Source: Agromyces italicus DSM 16388
Lineage (GTDB): Bacteria; Actinomycetota; Actinomycetes; Actinomycetales; Microbacteriaceae
NCBI RefSeq assembly: GCF_000421545.1
Contig: NZ_ATXF01000011.1
Span: forward strand, 112,592 to 176,591
Direction of reading: 5' to 3'
Length of the DNA stretch: 64,000 nt
How positions within the stretch are numbered: the first letter of the stretch is position 1; each line of letters opens with the position of its first letter. The translations under genes were made by a program, and so were the position numbers. The notes below the pieces were generated by a model. It did no database searches. It was not told where the DNA came from and was given only the letters and a program-made list of their open reading frames with translations. Positions 54,545-63,028 of this stretch are shown here, piece by piece.

Positions 54545-54582
54545 GCGGATGCCCCGAGCCGACGTGGGCTCGAGGCATCCGC
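54545..54582. terminator. Terminator with inverted GGATGCC/GAGGCATCC arms
   Basis: A 16-bp stem (54545-54560 with 54567-54582, one mismatch) with a 6-nt loop lies 19 bp past the stop of the small membrane-protein gene. The right arm contains CGAGGCATCC, the left GGATGCCCCG. Confidence 0.82.
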
Positions 54583-54600
54583 CCGTCGTTCGTGGCCGGA

Positions 54601-54954
54601 CTACCGCCAGATGACCGCGATCGCCGCGTTGAGTGCCGTCAGTATGCCGATCGACCAGAAGATCGCGGGCGGCACCGCGCCGTTCTTGCGCTGACGCCCC
54701 AAGCCGATGCCGAGCAGCGCGCCGATCGCCACCAGTACGACGAGCTTCGTGCCGATCTTCGCGTAGTTCATGTCGTAGTCGATGCCCCACGGCGCCGCGA
54801 GAGCGAGGCCCGCGACGCCCGCGATGAGGAGCCCGACGTTCATGAGGCGGGTCAGCTGGTAGCGGCGGTTCACCGCCTCGACGACCCAGGCGCCGAACAG
54901 CACGGCGAAGCCGATCAGGTGTACGAACACGACGATGTGGCGCAGGGTCTCCAT
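54601..54954 (-). CDS. Small four-helix membrane protein, unknown
   Basis: 117 aa with about four hydrophobic helices (HIVVFVHLIGFAVLFGAWVVEA, LMNVGLLIAGVAGLALAAPW, LVVLVAIGALLGIGLG, AIFWSIGILTALNAAIAVIW). The His of FVHLIGF in helix 1 and the pattern recall small copper- or haem-related membrane proteins, but no function can be assigned. Start is the ATG at 54954. It is not close to an obvious partner; the riboflavin operon terminator lies upstream. Confidence 0.72.
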   Translation of the reverse strand: METLRHIVVFVHLIGFAVLFGAWVVEAVNRRYQLTRLMNVGLLIAGVAGLALAAPWGIDYDMNYAKIGTKLVVLVAIGALLGIGLGRQRKNGAVPPAIFWSIGILTALNAAIAVIWR

Positions 54955-55072
54955 GGTGCTGAGTGTAGTCGGTTCTACGACACGTCGAAGTCGAAACCTG
55001 AACGACGAACGGTGTGTCGCCACCGGTCGTGCGCTGGTCCGGAGCCGCACCACCCGACCGATCGAGCATTGT

Positions 55073-55134
55073 GGGGGTGCTTTCACGCAAGGCACGGATC
55101 GAATCGGCCTTGATTCTTGCGGGAAAGCACCCCC
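55073..55134 (-). terminator. Long hairpin terminator of the riboflavin operon
   Basis: GGGGGTGCTTTC at 55073-55084 pairs perfectly with GAAAGCACCCCC at 55123-55134, with inner pairing (CAAGGC and GCCTTG). It lies 21 bp past the ribH stop. Confidence 0.8.
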
Positions 55135-55154
55135 GCGATGGTTCTACACCGCGC

Positions 55155-55625
55155 TCAGGCGGGCAGCGCGTGCAGCGCGCGCACGGTCGCGATCGCGGCT
55201 TCGGCGGCCTCGCGGCCCTTGTCCTCCTTCGAACCCGGCAGGCCGGCACGGTCGAGGCCCTGCTGCTCGTCGTCGAGGGTCAGCACGCCGAACCCGACGG
55301 GCTTGCCGGTGTCGAGCGCGACGCGGGTGAGTCCATCAGTCGCCGCCGCCGAGACGTACTCGAAGTGCGGCGTGCCGCCGCGGATGATGACGCCGAGCGC
55401 CACGACCGCGTCGGCGCCGGCTTCGAGTGCGGCCTTCGCGACGACCGGCAGTTCGAAGCTGCCGGGCACCCGCACGAGCTCGAACTCGGCGCCCGCCGCC
55501 TCGAGGGTGCGCGTCGCGCCCGCGATGAGGCCGTTCGTGATCTCGTCGTGCCAGCTGCCTGCGACGATGACGACCCGGAGGCCGGAGCCGTCGATGTCGA
55601 GGGTGGGCGAGCCGTGACCGCTCAT
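55155..55625 (-). CDS. ribH: 6,7-dimethyl-8-ribityllumazine synthase
   Basis: 156 aa, standard size. It condenses 3,4-dihydroxy-2-butanone-4-phosphate with the ribitylamino-pyrimidine. Landmarks are [39 protein letters not shown] (catalytic His) and [14 protein letters not shown]. It normally assembles into an icosahedral or pentameric particle. Last gene of the ribD-ribE-ribBA-ribH operon; it overlaps ribBA by ATGA. Confidence 0.96.
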   Translation of the reverse strand: MSGHGSPTLDIDGSGLRVVIVAGSWHDEITNGLIAGATRTLEAAGAEFELVRVPGSFELPVVAKAALEAGADAVVALGVIIRGGTPHFEYVSAAATDGLTRVALDTGKPVGFGVLTLDDEQQGLDRAGLPGSKEDKGREAAEAAIATVRALHALPA

Positions 55626-56932
55626 GATGCGTGTCCTTCCAGGAGGGTTTCAGTCGCGGCATCCGCGAGCTGCTGGTCTTCGATGGCGTGGCCCATGCGG
55701 CGACGCTTGGTGTCGAGGTACCCGGTGTTGACGGTGCCGACGCCGACGACGAGCGGCAGCCGCTCGACGACCTCGATGCCGTGCGCCTCGAGCTGGCGCA
55801 CCTTGTCGGGGTTGTTCGTGAGCAGTCGCACCCGCGAGACGCCGAGGTCGGCGAGAACCGCAGAGGCCGCAGAGTAGTCGCGGGCGTCGATCGGCAGGCC
55901 GAGCGCGAGGTTCGCGTCGAGCGTGTCGAGGCCGTCCTCCTGCAGGCGATACGCCCGCAGCTTGTTGATGAGACCGATGCCGCGACCCTCGTGGCCGCGC
56001 AGGTATATCACGACGCCGCCACGGCGCTGGATCTCCTCGAGCGCGGCGTCGAGCTGCGGACCGCACTCGCACTTCAACGAGCCGAACGCCTCGCCCGTCA
56101 GGCATTCGGAGTGCACCCGGACGACCGCGCCCCGTTCGTCGTCGCCCGGCTCGCCGACGATGATCGCGACGTGGTCGGCGCCGGTGCCGCGGTCGCGATA
56201 GGCCCGCACGCGGAAGTCGCCGTGCTCGGTGGGCAGCGTGGTCTCGACCTCGAAGGCGACCGGCGACGACTCGGGCACCGTGGTTGCGGCGGCGGCGGCC
56301 TCGGCGTCGAGGGCCTCGCCGTCGTGCCACTCGCGCAGCCAGTCGATGAGCGCGGCGACCGTCGTCACGGGCAGCCCTTCGCGCTCGCCGAGCGCGATGA
56401 GCCCGGGCAGGCGCATCATCTCGCCGTCGTCCTCGACGAGTTCGCCGATGACGCCGACGGGTGAGAGACCGGCGAGGCGCATGAGGTCGACCGCGGCCTC
56501 GGTGTGGCCTGGGCGCTCGCGCACGCCGCCGTCGACCGCGCGCAGCGGGATCACGTGGCCGGGCCTGATGAGCAGTTCGGGTGTCGAACCGGGATCGGCG
56601 AGCACACGCAGGGTGTGGGCGCGCTCGGCGGCCGAGATGCCGGTCGAGTTGCGGTCGGCCGCGTCGACCGAGATCGTGTACGCCGTCGAGCGCGCGTCCT
56701 CGTTGCGCTCGACCATGAGCGGCAGCTCGAGCCGGTCGGCGACCGTGTTCGGCATGGGCGCGCAGAGGTAGCCGCTCGTGTTGCGCACCATCCAGGCGAT
56801 CCACTCCTGCGTGGCGAACTCGGCCGCCATGATCGCGTCGCCCTCGTTCTCACGGGCCTCGTCGTCGGCGACGATGACCGGCTTGCCCGCGCGGAGCGCG
56901 TCGAGCACGTCGGGGATCGTGGCGAGGCTCAT
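55622..56932 (-). CDS. ribBA: Bifunctional DHBP synthase / GTP cyclohydrolase II
   Basis: 436 aa. Residues 1-205 are 3,4-dihydroxy-2-butanone-4-phosphate synthase ([33 protein letters not shown]). Residues about 215-420 are GTP cyclohydrolase II with the zinc site [17 protein letters not shown] and [17 protein letters not shown]. It supplies both precursors for riboflavin. It overlaps ribE upstream and ribH downstream by ATGA. Confidence 0.96.
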   Translation of the reverse strand: MSLATIPDVLDALRAGKPVIVADDEARENEGDAIMAAEFATQEWIAWMVRNTSGYLCAPMPNTVADRLELPLMVERNEDARSTAYTISVDAADRNSTGISAAERAHTLRVLADPGSTPELLIRPGHVIPLRAVDGGVRERPGHTEAAVDLMRLAGLSPVGVIGELVEDDGEMMRLPGLIALGEREGLPVTTVAALIDWLREWHDGEALDAEAAAAATTVPESSPVAFEVETTLPTEHGDFRVRAYRDRGTGADHVAIIVGEPGDDERGAVVRVHSECLTGEAFGSLKCECGPQLDAALEEIQRRGGVVIYLRGHEGRGIGLINKLRAYRLQEDGLDTLDANLALGLPIDARDYSAASAVLADLGVSRVRLLTNNPDKVRQLEAHGIEVVERLPLVVGVGTVNTGYLDTKRRRMGHAIEDQQLADAATETLLEGHAS

Positions 56933-57582
56933 GCGAGACCCCCGCTCGTCGCGGGAACGGACGACGGCAGCGTGCGGTGCTCCCCGAAGCGCAGCATCCG
57001 CGCCACCTGCCGCGCGAGGATGTCGGTCTCGATGTTCACCCGGTCGCCGACCTCGCGCTCGCCGAGGGTCGTCGCCGTGAGCGTCTCGGGGATGAGCGAT
57101 ACCTCGAACCAGTCGCCGGCATCATCGACACCGACGGCGCTGACCGTGAGCGAGACGCCGTCGACGGCGATCGAGCCCTTGTCGACGACGAGCGACGCGT
57201 GCTCGGGGTCGAGCGAGAAGCGGATGACCCGCCAGGACGCGCCCGGCCGGATCTCGAGCACCTGTGCGGTGCCGTCGATGTGCCCCTGCACGATGTGCCC
57301 GCCGATGCGGTCGCCGACCTTCGCGGCCCGCTCGAGATTCACCGTCAGGCCCTCGTGCGCACCGTCGAGGGTCGACATCGCGAGGGTCTGCGCCATCACG
57401 TCGGCGGTGAAGCCCAGCTGGTCGAAGTCGACGACGGTGAGGCAGACGCCCGAGACCGCGATCGAATCTCCGTGCTTCACGCCCTCGACCGCGAGCGGCC
57501 CGTGCACGGTCAGCCTCACGGCGTCGGCGGTGCGCTCGACGCCCGCGATGCGTCCGAGCTCCTCGATGATTCCGGTGAACAT
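56929..57582 (-). CDS. ribE: Riboflavin synthase alpha subunit
   Basis: 217 aa with two lumazine-binding repeats; the first starts MFTGIIEELG, and GHIVQGHIDGTA opens the second. VSGVCLTVV and VDGVSLTVSAV are the paired internal motifs. It dismutates two lumazines into riboflavin and the pyrimidine. Start is at 57582, one base after the ribD stop; its end overlaps ribBA by ATGA. Confidence 0.95.
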   Translation of the reverse strand: MFTGIIEELGRIAGVERTADAVRLTVHGPLAVEGVKHGDSIAVSGVCLTVVDFDQLGFTADVMAQTLAMSTLDGAHEGLTVNLERAAKVGDRIGGHIVQGHIDGTAQVLEIRPGASWRVIRFSLDPEHASLVVDKGSIAVDGVSLTVSAVGVDDAGDWFEVSLIPETLTATTLGEREVGDRVNIETDILARQVARMLRFGEHRTLPSSVPATSGGLA

Positions 57583-57583
57583 G

Positions 57584-58642
57584 TCAGTCTCTCTCATCTC
57601 TGGTGGTCGGGTGCGCGACGAGCAGTACGTCGTCGCCGAGCCGCTCGACGGCGGTGAAATCGAAGCGGAGAGCGTCGGCGATCGTGGGGATTCCGAGATC
57701 GCCCAGCGCGAGCATCGGCCCGCCGAGGACGGCGGGGGCGAGGTAGACGAGCAGCTCGTCGACGAGACCCGCGGTGATGAAGGCGCTCGCGAGGGTCGGT
57801 CCGCCCTCGATGAAGAGCGAACGGATGCCCCGGCGCGCCAGTTCTTCGAGGTCGCCCGCGAGCTCGGCGCCCGCGAAGAACAGGGGAGTGCGCGGGTGCG
57901 AGCGCAGCGCGGCGCCCTGCGGAACGGGCCGTCGCCCGAAGACGATGGGCACCGGCTGGTGCTCGAGCAGGTTGCCCGCGTCGTCGCGCGCGGTGAGCGA
58001 GGGATCATCGGTGAGCACCGTGCCCGTGCCGACGGCGATCGCGTCGGCGGCAGCGCGGCGGCGATGCACGTCGCGGCGCGCCGCAGCACCGGTGATCCAC
58101 CGGCTCGTGCCGTCGGCGGCGGCCGCCCGGCCGTCGAGGGTCGACGCCCACTTCACGATCACCCGGGGCCGACGGTGGCGGGCGGCGAACAGCCAGTCCT
58201 CGAGGAGCGCCTCCACCTCGTCGGCGAGCACCCCGCCGGACACCTCGACACCCGAGGCGCGAAGACGCGCTGCGCCGCCCGAGGAGTGGACGCCGGGGTC
58301 GCCGACCGCGTAGACGACCCGAGCGATGCCGGCCTCGACGAGCGCGAGCGCGCACGGCCCGGTACGACCCGTGTGGTTGCAGGGTTCGAGGGTGACGACC
58401 GCCGTTGTTCCTGCGGCGGCGCCCGGCGCGAGCTTCGAGAGTGCGTCGACCTCGGCGTGAGCGGTGCCGGCGCCGCGGTGCCAGCCCTCGGCGAGCACCT
58501 CACCGTTCGGCGAGACGATGACGCAGCCGACTCGCGGATTCACCCCGTCGGCCGGGCCGCGATCGGCGAGTTCGAGGGCGCGGCGCATCGCCGCGGCATC
58601 CGCTGCGAACTGTGCAGTCGCCCGGTGATCAGCGCTCGTCAT
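57584..58642 (-). CDS. ribD: Bifunctional pyrimidine deaminase/reductase
   Basis: 352 aa. The N-terminal deaminase has the zinc motifs TAHAEVDAL and PCNHTGRTGPC. The C-terminal reductase starts near residue 150 with VKWASTLDGRAAA and contains FIEGGPTLASAFI. It performs the second and third steps of the riboflavin pathway. First gene of the rib operon, with an FMN riboswitch about 95 bp upstream of its start. Confidence 0.95.
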   Translation of the reverse strand: MTSADHRATAQFAADAAAMRRALELADRGPADGVNPRVGCVIVSPNGEVLAEGWHRGAGTAHAEVDALSKLAPGAAAGTTAVVTLEPCNHTGRTGPCALALVEAGIARVVYAVGDPGVHSSGGAARLRASGVEVSGGVLADEVEALLEDWLFAARHRRPRVIVKWASTLDGRAAAADGTSRWITGAAARRDVHRRRAAADAIAVGTGTVLTDDPSLTARDDAGNLLEHQPVPIVFGRRPVPQGAALRSHPRTPLFFAGAELAGDLEELARRGIRSLFIEGGPTLASAFITAGLVDELLVYLAPAVLGGPMLALGDLGIPTIADALRFDFTAVERLGDDVLLVAHPTTRDERD

Positions 58643-58707
58643 TCCTCGTCCTCGTGTCCAAGGCTCCGGGAATGCTCGGCTGGTTCTGCGGTGTCGTCAC
58701 CGCGAAC

Positions 58708-58733
58708 GTCGGCGGCGCACAGCGCAGCCGACA
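58708..58733 (-). promoter_or_regulatory. Hairpin after the FMN aptamer (expression platform candidate)
   Basis: GTCGGC and GCCGAC are the ends of a GC-rich hairpin between the riboswitch aptamer and ribD. It may act as a terminator or as part of a translational switch when FMN is bound. Confidence 0.5.
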
Positions 58734-58734
58734 C

Positions 58735-58874
58735 GTGCCGCCTCCCATCCGGACTTTCACCGTCGGTACTGGAGTTTCACCAGTTCAACCGTGCACATTC
58801 GATCTCGCGATCGAACGCGCCTGGCTCGCGGACTGTCACCGCCGGCTCGGAATTACACCGACCCCGGAGCACGT
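58735..58874 (-). promoter_or_regulatory. FMN riboswitch (RFN element)
   Basis: On the minus strand it reads GTGCTCCGGGGTCGGTGTAA at the 5' side, then CCGGCGGTGACAGTCCGCGA, the variable loop, TGGTGAAACTCCAGTACCGA, and ends CGGTGAAAGTCCGGATGGGA. These are the canonical conserved blocks of the RFN element. Bound FMN would lower expression of the downstream ribD-ribE-ribBA-ribH operon. Confidence 0.95.
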
Positions 58875-58974
58875 TTCTCGTGTCGATTGTAGGTCAACGC
58901 AGCGGAGGCCGCCCTATTCCCGTCGCGACGGAGGGGTGACGAGCGACGAAGGAGCGTCCCGAAACCGCTGCGTC

Positions 58975-59050
58975 GGGTTTCGAGACGGTCGCTGCGCTCC
59001 CTCCTCAACCCGCTTTTCGAGACGGTCGCTGCGCTCCCTCCTCAACCCGC
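58975..59050. repeat. Dispersed GGGTTGAGGAG...TCTCGAAAC repeat, locus B
   Basis: Two tandem copies (58975-59013 and 59014-59050), both reading TTTCGAGACGGTCGCTGCGC on the plus strand and ending CTCCCTCCTCAACCCGC. The second copy contains the stop codon of the SorC-type gene (59042). A diverged fragment lies at 58936-58967. Confidence 0.88.
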
Positions 59051-60043
59051 CTGGGTCTCGACGAGCACGCGCGCGGTGCCCTCGTCGACGATGAGGTCGG
59101 TGATGAGGCCCGCGGCGAGTGCACCGCGAAGGCTCGCGAGCTTCGCCCGGCCCGAAACGACGCAGATGCGCCGCGGTGCCCGTCGCAGTACCGCGAAGTC
59201 GGGGCCCGTTGCGCGTTCGTTCAACGAGATGCCGTCGGTCGAGCCGTCGGCGCGGTAGAACACCGTGGCGACGTCGCCGACCGCCCCGTCGCGGCTGAGG
59301 CCCTCGTAGTCGGGGCGCTCGAGGTAGCCGCCCTGGTAGACGTGGCTCGGCACCTCGGCGAACGGCGACCCGATGCCGAAGAGCGCGAGATCGAGCCGGC
59401 CCTGCAGGTCGAGCAGGCGCTGCGTCGAGCGCTCGCGCCAGAAGGCCTGCTTCGTCGCCGGGTCGTCGAAGAATGCGGGAACCGGGAACTGCTGCACGCG
59501 TGCACCGAACGCGTCGCCGAAGCGGCGCAGCAGTTCGCTCGCGTAGACGATGCCGGTCGTGCGCAGGTTGCCGGCGCCGTTCAGCTGCACGATCTCGGAG
59601 TTGTGCGTCGCCTTCGGCACGAGGTGTCGGCTCATCGCGCCCATCGTCGAACCCCAGGCGAGACCGACGGTGAGGTTCGAGTCGATGAACCGGCCGAGAA
59701 TGCGTGCAGCCGAGAGCGCGACCCGGTCGAGCCGGTCGACGTCGCTCGCGTGGTCGGGCACTGGGATGACGTGGGCCTGCACCGCGAACCGCTCGAGGAT
59801 CTCGTGCTCGATGCGGCTCGGCAGGTCGAGCGGGGAGTGGATCGAGATCTCGACGAGCCCGCTCGCGCGGGCGTGGCTGAGCAGCCGCGACACGGAGGAG
59901 CGTGAGGTGTGCAGCTCCTGCGCGATGGCGTCCATCGTGAGGTCTTGCATGTAGTACAGGTGTGCTGCGCGCAGCGCGTCACGGGTCTTGCCCGGTACCG
60001 CCTCGTCGACGTCGATCGTCGCGAGGAACTCCTTGTCGATCAT
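59042..60043 (-). CDS. SorC-family sugar-binding transcriptional regulator (likely glycerol regulator)
   Basis: 333 aa from the ATG at 60043. The N-terminal HTH is LTMDAIAQELHTSRSSVSRLLSHARASGLV; the C-terminal effector domain is of SorC/DeoR-C type (VGLAWGSTMGAMSRHL, QLNGAGNLRTTG, FGIGSPF, GAVGDVATVFYRADG). Effectors of the family are phosphorylated sugars or polyols. It is divergent from glpD, so glycerol-3-phosphate or a similar ligand is likely. The stop codon lies in repeat locus B. Confidence 0.87.
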   Translation of the reverse strand: MIDKEFLATIDVDEAVPGKTRDALRAAHLYYMQDLTMDAIAQELHTSRSSVSRLLSHARASGLVEISIHSPLDLPSRIEHEILERFAVQAHVIPVPDHASDVDRLDRVALSAARILGRFIDSNLTVGLAWGSTMGAMSRHLVPKATHNSEIVQLNGAGNLRTTGIVYASELLRRFGDAFGARVQQFPVPAFFDDPATKQAFWRERSTQRLLDLQGRLDLALFGIGSPFAEVPSHVYQGGYLERPDYEGLSRDGAVGDVATVFYRADGSTDGISLNERATGPDFAVLRRAPRRICVVSGRAKLASLRGALAAGLITDLIVDEGTARVLVETQAG

Positions 60044-60160
60044 GGCTCCCACCCTTGCACATATTTTCATGCGGCTTGCAAGTTCGTGCCGACGTGTTCA
60101 CGATGTATTCATCCACACCCGGCAGGCTCATGCAAGCCCGTCACTTCCGAGAGGACAGCG
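60044..60160. promoter_or_regulatory. Divergent control region between the SorC-type gene and glpD
   Basis: CTTGCA or its complement occurs three times: 60054-60059, inside the palindrome CTTGCAAG at 60075-60082, and at 60131-60136. The AT-rich stretch CATATTTTCATG lies between the first two. These are plausible binding sites for the SorC-type regulator. Confidence 0.4.
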
Positions 60161-61921
60161 ATGTCAACCCAATCGACGAACCAGCACCGCCCGGAGCACC
60201 ACGGCGGCGCTCCGTCGACCCGGGGCGAGATCGCCGCACTCCGCGCCCGCCCCGAGGCATCCGTGCTCGTGATCGGCGCGGGCATCAACGGCATCGCGAC
60301 CTTCCGCGACCTCGCCCTTCAGGGCGTCGACGTCGTGCTCGTCGACCGCGGTGACTTCGTCTCGGGTGCGTCGTCGGCCTCGTCGCACATGATCCACGGC
60401 GGCATCCGCTACCTCGAGAACGGCGAGTTCCGCCTCGTCAAGGAGTCGGTGCAAGAGCGCAACAGTCTCATCCGCATCGCGCCGCACTACGTGAAGCCCC
60501 TCGAGACGACGGTGCCGATCTTCTCGACCTTCTCCGGAATCCTCTCGGCGCCGCTGCGCTTCCTCACTCACAAGTCGGGCAAGCCCACCGAGCGCGGCGC
60601 CGCCCTCATCAAAGCCGGCCTCACGATCTACGACGCCTTCTCGCGCGACGGCGGCTCCGTGCCGCGCCACCGCTTCCTCGGGCGCAAGCGATCGCTGGCC
60701 GAGCTCCCCGCCCTGAACCCCGGTGTGAAGTACACCGCCACCTACTACGACGCGAGCATGCACGACCCCGAGCGCCTCGCGCTCGACGTGCTCTTCGACG
60801 GACTCGCGGCCGGTCCGCACGCGCGCGCGGCGAACTACCTCGAGGCGGTCGGCCACGACGCCGCGGGCGTGCGCCTGCGCGACACGACCACGGGCGAGGA
60901 GTTCTCGATCGCCGCCGACGTCGTCGTGAACACCTCGGGCCCCTGGACCGACCTCACGAACGCCGAGCTCGGCCACGAGACCCGCTTCATGGGCGGCACC
61001 AAGGGCTCGCACATCGTGCTCGACCACCCCGAGCTCTTCGCCGCCACCGCCGGACGCGAGATCTTCTTCGAGCACGAGGACGGCCGCATCGTGCTGATCT
61101 ACCCGCTCAAGGGCAAGGTCATGGTCGGCACCACCGACCTCGAGCACGACCTGCGGGAGCCCGCGATCTGCACCGAGGCGGAGGTCGACTACTTCTTCGA
61201 CCTCATCGCGCACGTTTTCCCACGCGTGGCCGTCGACCGCTCGCAGATCGTCTACCGCTTCTCGGGCGTGCGCCCGCTTCCGCACCACGACGAGACGCAG
61301 CCGGGCTTCGTCTCCCGCGATTACCGCATCGAACGGGCGGATGCCACGGGCCGCCCCAGTACCACGGTGCTGAGCCTCGTCGGGGGCAAGTGGACCACTT
61401 TCCGCGCGCTCGCCGAGCACCTCGCCGACGAGGTGCTCGCGCTCATCGGGGCGCCGCGCACCGTGTCGACGCAGGGCCTCGCCATCGGCGGCGGCGCCGG
61501 CTACCCGGCGAACGACGACGCCCGTCGCGTGTGGCTCGTCTCCCACGGCGACGAAGTCGGCCGCACCCGGGCCGAAGAACTGCTCGAACGCTACGGCACG
61601 CGCGCCGCCGCCTTTCTCGTCGAGGTCGAGGGCGAGCACGACGAGGCGCTCGCGCACCACCCCGGCTACAGCAGACAGGAGATCGCCTGGCTTGTGCGCA
61701 ACGAGCGCGTCGTGCACCTGGAGGACGTCGTGCTGCGGCGCACGAGCATCGCGTTCACCGGCACGCTGACGGCCGAGCTCCTCGCCGAGCTCGGCGAGCT
61801 CGTGGGTGCCGAGCTCGGGTGGAGCGCCGAGCGCGTGCACGACGAGGCCGCCGCGACGTCGGCGTTGCTCGCCGCACGCCACGGCGTCGTACTCGGAGGA
61901 CTCACCGCGCCCGTGGGTTGA
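60161..61921 (+). CDS. glpD: Glycerol-3-phosphate dehydrogenase, FAD-dependent
   Basis: 586 aa. The FAD-binding motif is VLVIGAGINGIATFRDLAL near residues 35-53, followed by SGASSASSHMIHGGIRYLE, the substrate region KGKVMVGTTDLEHD, FSGVRPL and VVGGKWTTFR-like SLVGGKWTTFRAL. The C-terminal helical domain is DAO_C. It is membrane-associated and passes electrons from glycerol-3-phosphate to quinone. Start is the ATG at 60161 after GAGAGGA. The last codons and stop (PVG, TGA) lie in repeat locus C. Confidence 0.95.
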   Translation: MSTQSTNQHRPEHHGGAPSTRGEIAALRARPEASVLVIGAGINGIATFRDLALQGVDVVLVDRGDFVSGASSASSHMIHGGIRYLENGEFRLVKESVQERNSLIRIAPHYVKPLETTVPIFSTFSGILSAPLRFLTHKSGKPTERGAALIKAGLTIYDAFSRDGGSVPRHRFLGRKRSLAELPALNPGVKYTATYYDASMHDPERLALDVLFDGLAAGPHARAANYLEAVGHDAAGVRLRDTTTGEEFSIAADVVVNTSGPWTDLTNAELGHETRFMGGTKGSHIVLDHPELFAATAGREIFFEHEDGRIVLIYPLKGKVMVGTTDLEHDLREPAICTEAEVDYFFDLIAHVFPRVAVDRSQIVYRFSGVRPLPHHDETQPGFVSRDYRIERADATGRPSTTVLSLVGGKWTTFRALAEHLADEVLALIGAPRTVSTQGLAIGGGAGYPANDDARRVWLVSHGDEVGRTRAEELLERYGTRAAAFLVEVEGEHDEALAHHPGYSRQEIAWLVRNERVVHLEDVVLRRTSIAFTGTLTAELLAELGELVGAELGWSAERVHDEAAATSALLAARHGVVLGGLTAPVG

Positions 61922-62113
61922 GGAGGCCGCCCGCGGCCGTCTCGAAACGAGTGCGAGGCATCGTGGGTTGAGAAGCGCCGACGCAGGAGGACGCGTCTCG
62001 AAACGAGTGCGAGGCGTCGGGGGTTGAGGGGCGCTCGACGCAGGAGGACGCGTCTCGAAACCGAGTGCGAGGCGTCGGGGTTTCGAGACGCTCCTTCGTC
62101 GCTCCTCGACCCA
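61910..62113. repeat. Dispersed GGGTTGAGGAG...TCTCGAAAC repeat, locus C
   Basis: This nearly fills the 299-bp gap between glpD and glpF. Three direct, diverged copies (61910-61962, 61963-62020, 62021-62077) each run GGGTTGAG to TCTCGAAAC and are followed by GAGTGCGAGGC. A fourth copy is inverted at 62077-62113 (TTTCGAGACGCTCCTTCGTC). The first contains the glpD stop. From 62114 to 62220 I see only the glpF leader. Confidence 0.87.
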
Positions 62114-62220
62114 CGATCGAATCTGCACGGATGTGCACGCCGAAACGCCCGGTAACAGGCGATTCGGCGGATACGTTTCATCGGGGCCGTTCGGCTCGCT
62201 CTCTCAGAAAGAAGGTCAAC

Positions 62221-62970
62221 GTGGACAATCTCGGTCTCGTGTTCCTGTCGGAAGTCGTCGGCACGGCGATGCTCGTCCTCCTCGGTTGCGGCGTCGTCGC
62301 GAACGTCATCCTGGCCAAGACCAAGGGCTTCGGCGGCGGCACCCTGATGATCAACATCGGCTGGGGTCTCGCGGTCTTCGCGGGTGTCATCGTGTCGTAC
62401 GCCTCGGGCGCGCACCTCAACCCGGCGGTCACCCTCGGCCTTGTCGCGAACGGCGCCACTGAGTTCGGTTCGGGTGTCCCGGTGAACGTCACCTCGGTGC
62501 TCGTGTACATCGCCGCGCAGATGGTCGGCGCGTTCCTCGGCGCGGTCTTCTGCTGGCTCGCCTACAAGCAGCACTTCGACGCCGAGCCCGACGCCGCGAA
62601 CAAGCTCGGCGTGTTCTCGACCGGCCCCGCGATCCGCTCCTACGGCTGGAACCTCGTCACCGAGATCATCGGCACCTTCGTGCTCGTGTTCGTCATCATC
62701 GGCTTCACGAACGGCGGCACGCCGGCCGAGCTCGGTGCGATCCCCGTGGCCTTCCTCGTGATCGCGATCGGTGCCTCGCTCGGCGGTCCGACCGGCTACG
62801 CGATCAACCCGGCCCGTGACCTCGGCCCGCGCATCGCGCACGCGATCCTGCCGATCAAGGGCAAGGGCGGATCCGACTGGTCGTATTCCTGGGTCCCCGT
62901 CGTCGGCCCGATCATCGGCGGTGTCCTCGCCGGCCTCGCCGCGGTCCCGCTGCTCCCGATCCTCGGCTGA
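62221..62970 (+). CDS. glpF: Aquaglyceroporin / glycerol facilitator
   Basis: 249 aa from a GTG at 62221 preceded by GAAGG. Six helices and two half-helices with the NPA motifs in SGAHLNPAVTLG and YAINPARDLGPR. The Asp after the second NPA, with Gly nearby, is the glycerol-type signature. It admits glycerol for the kinase encoded 58 bp downstream. Confidence 0.95.
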   Translation: MDNLGLVFLSEVVGTAMLVLLGCGVVANVILAKTKGFGGGTLMINIGWGLAVFAGVIVSYASGAHLNPAVTLGLVANGATEFGSGVPVNVTSVLVYIAAQMVGAFLGAVFCWLAYKQHFDAEPDAANKLGVFSTGPAIRSYGWNLVTEIIGTFVLVFVIIGFTNGGTPAELGAIPVAFLVIAIGASLGGPTGYAINPARDLGPRIAHAILPIKGKGGSDWSYSWVPVVGPIIGGVLAGLAAVPLLPILG

Positions 62971-63028
62971 GCTCGAGACATCCGAACCATCACCCCTCAC
63001 CATTCACTGACAGCAACGGAGTTCTCAG

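Noticed and set aside
62215..62220. GTCAAC next to the glpF start as a further TetR site
   Set aside because: The 6-4-6 partner is ACAATC, not GTAGAC-like, and the bases are the spacer of the glpF ribosome-binding site.
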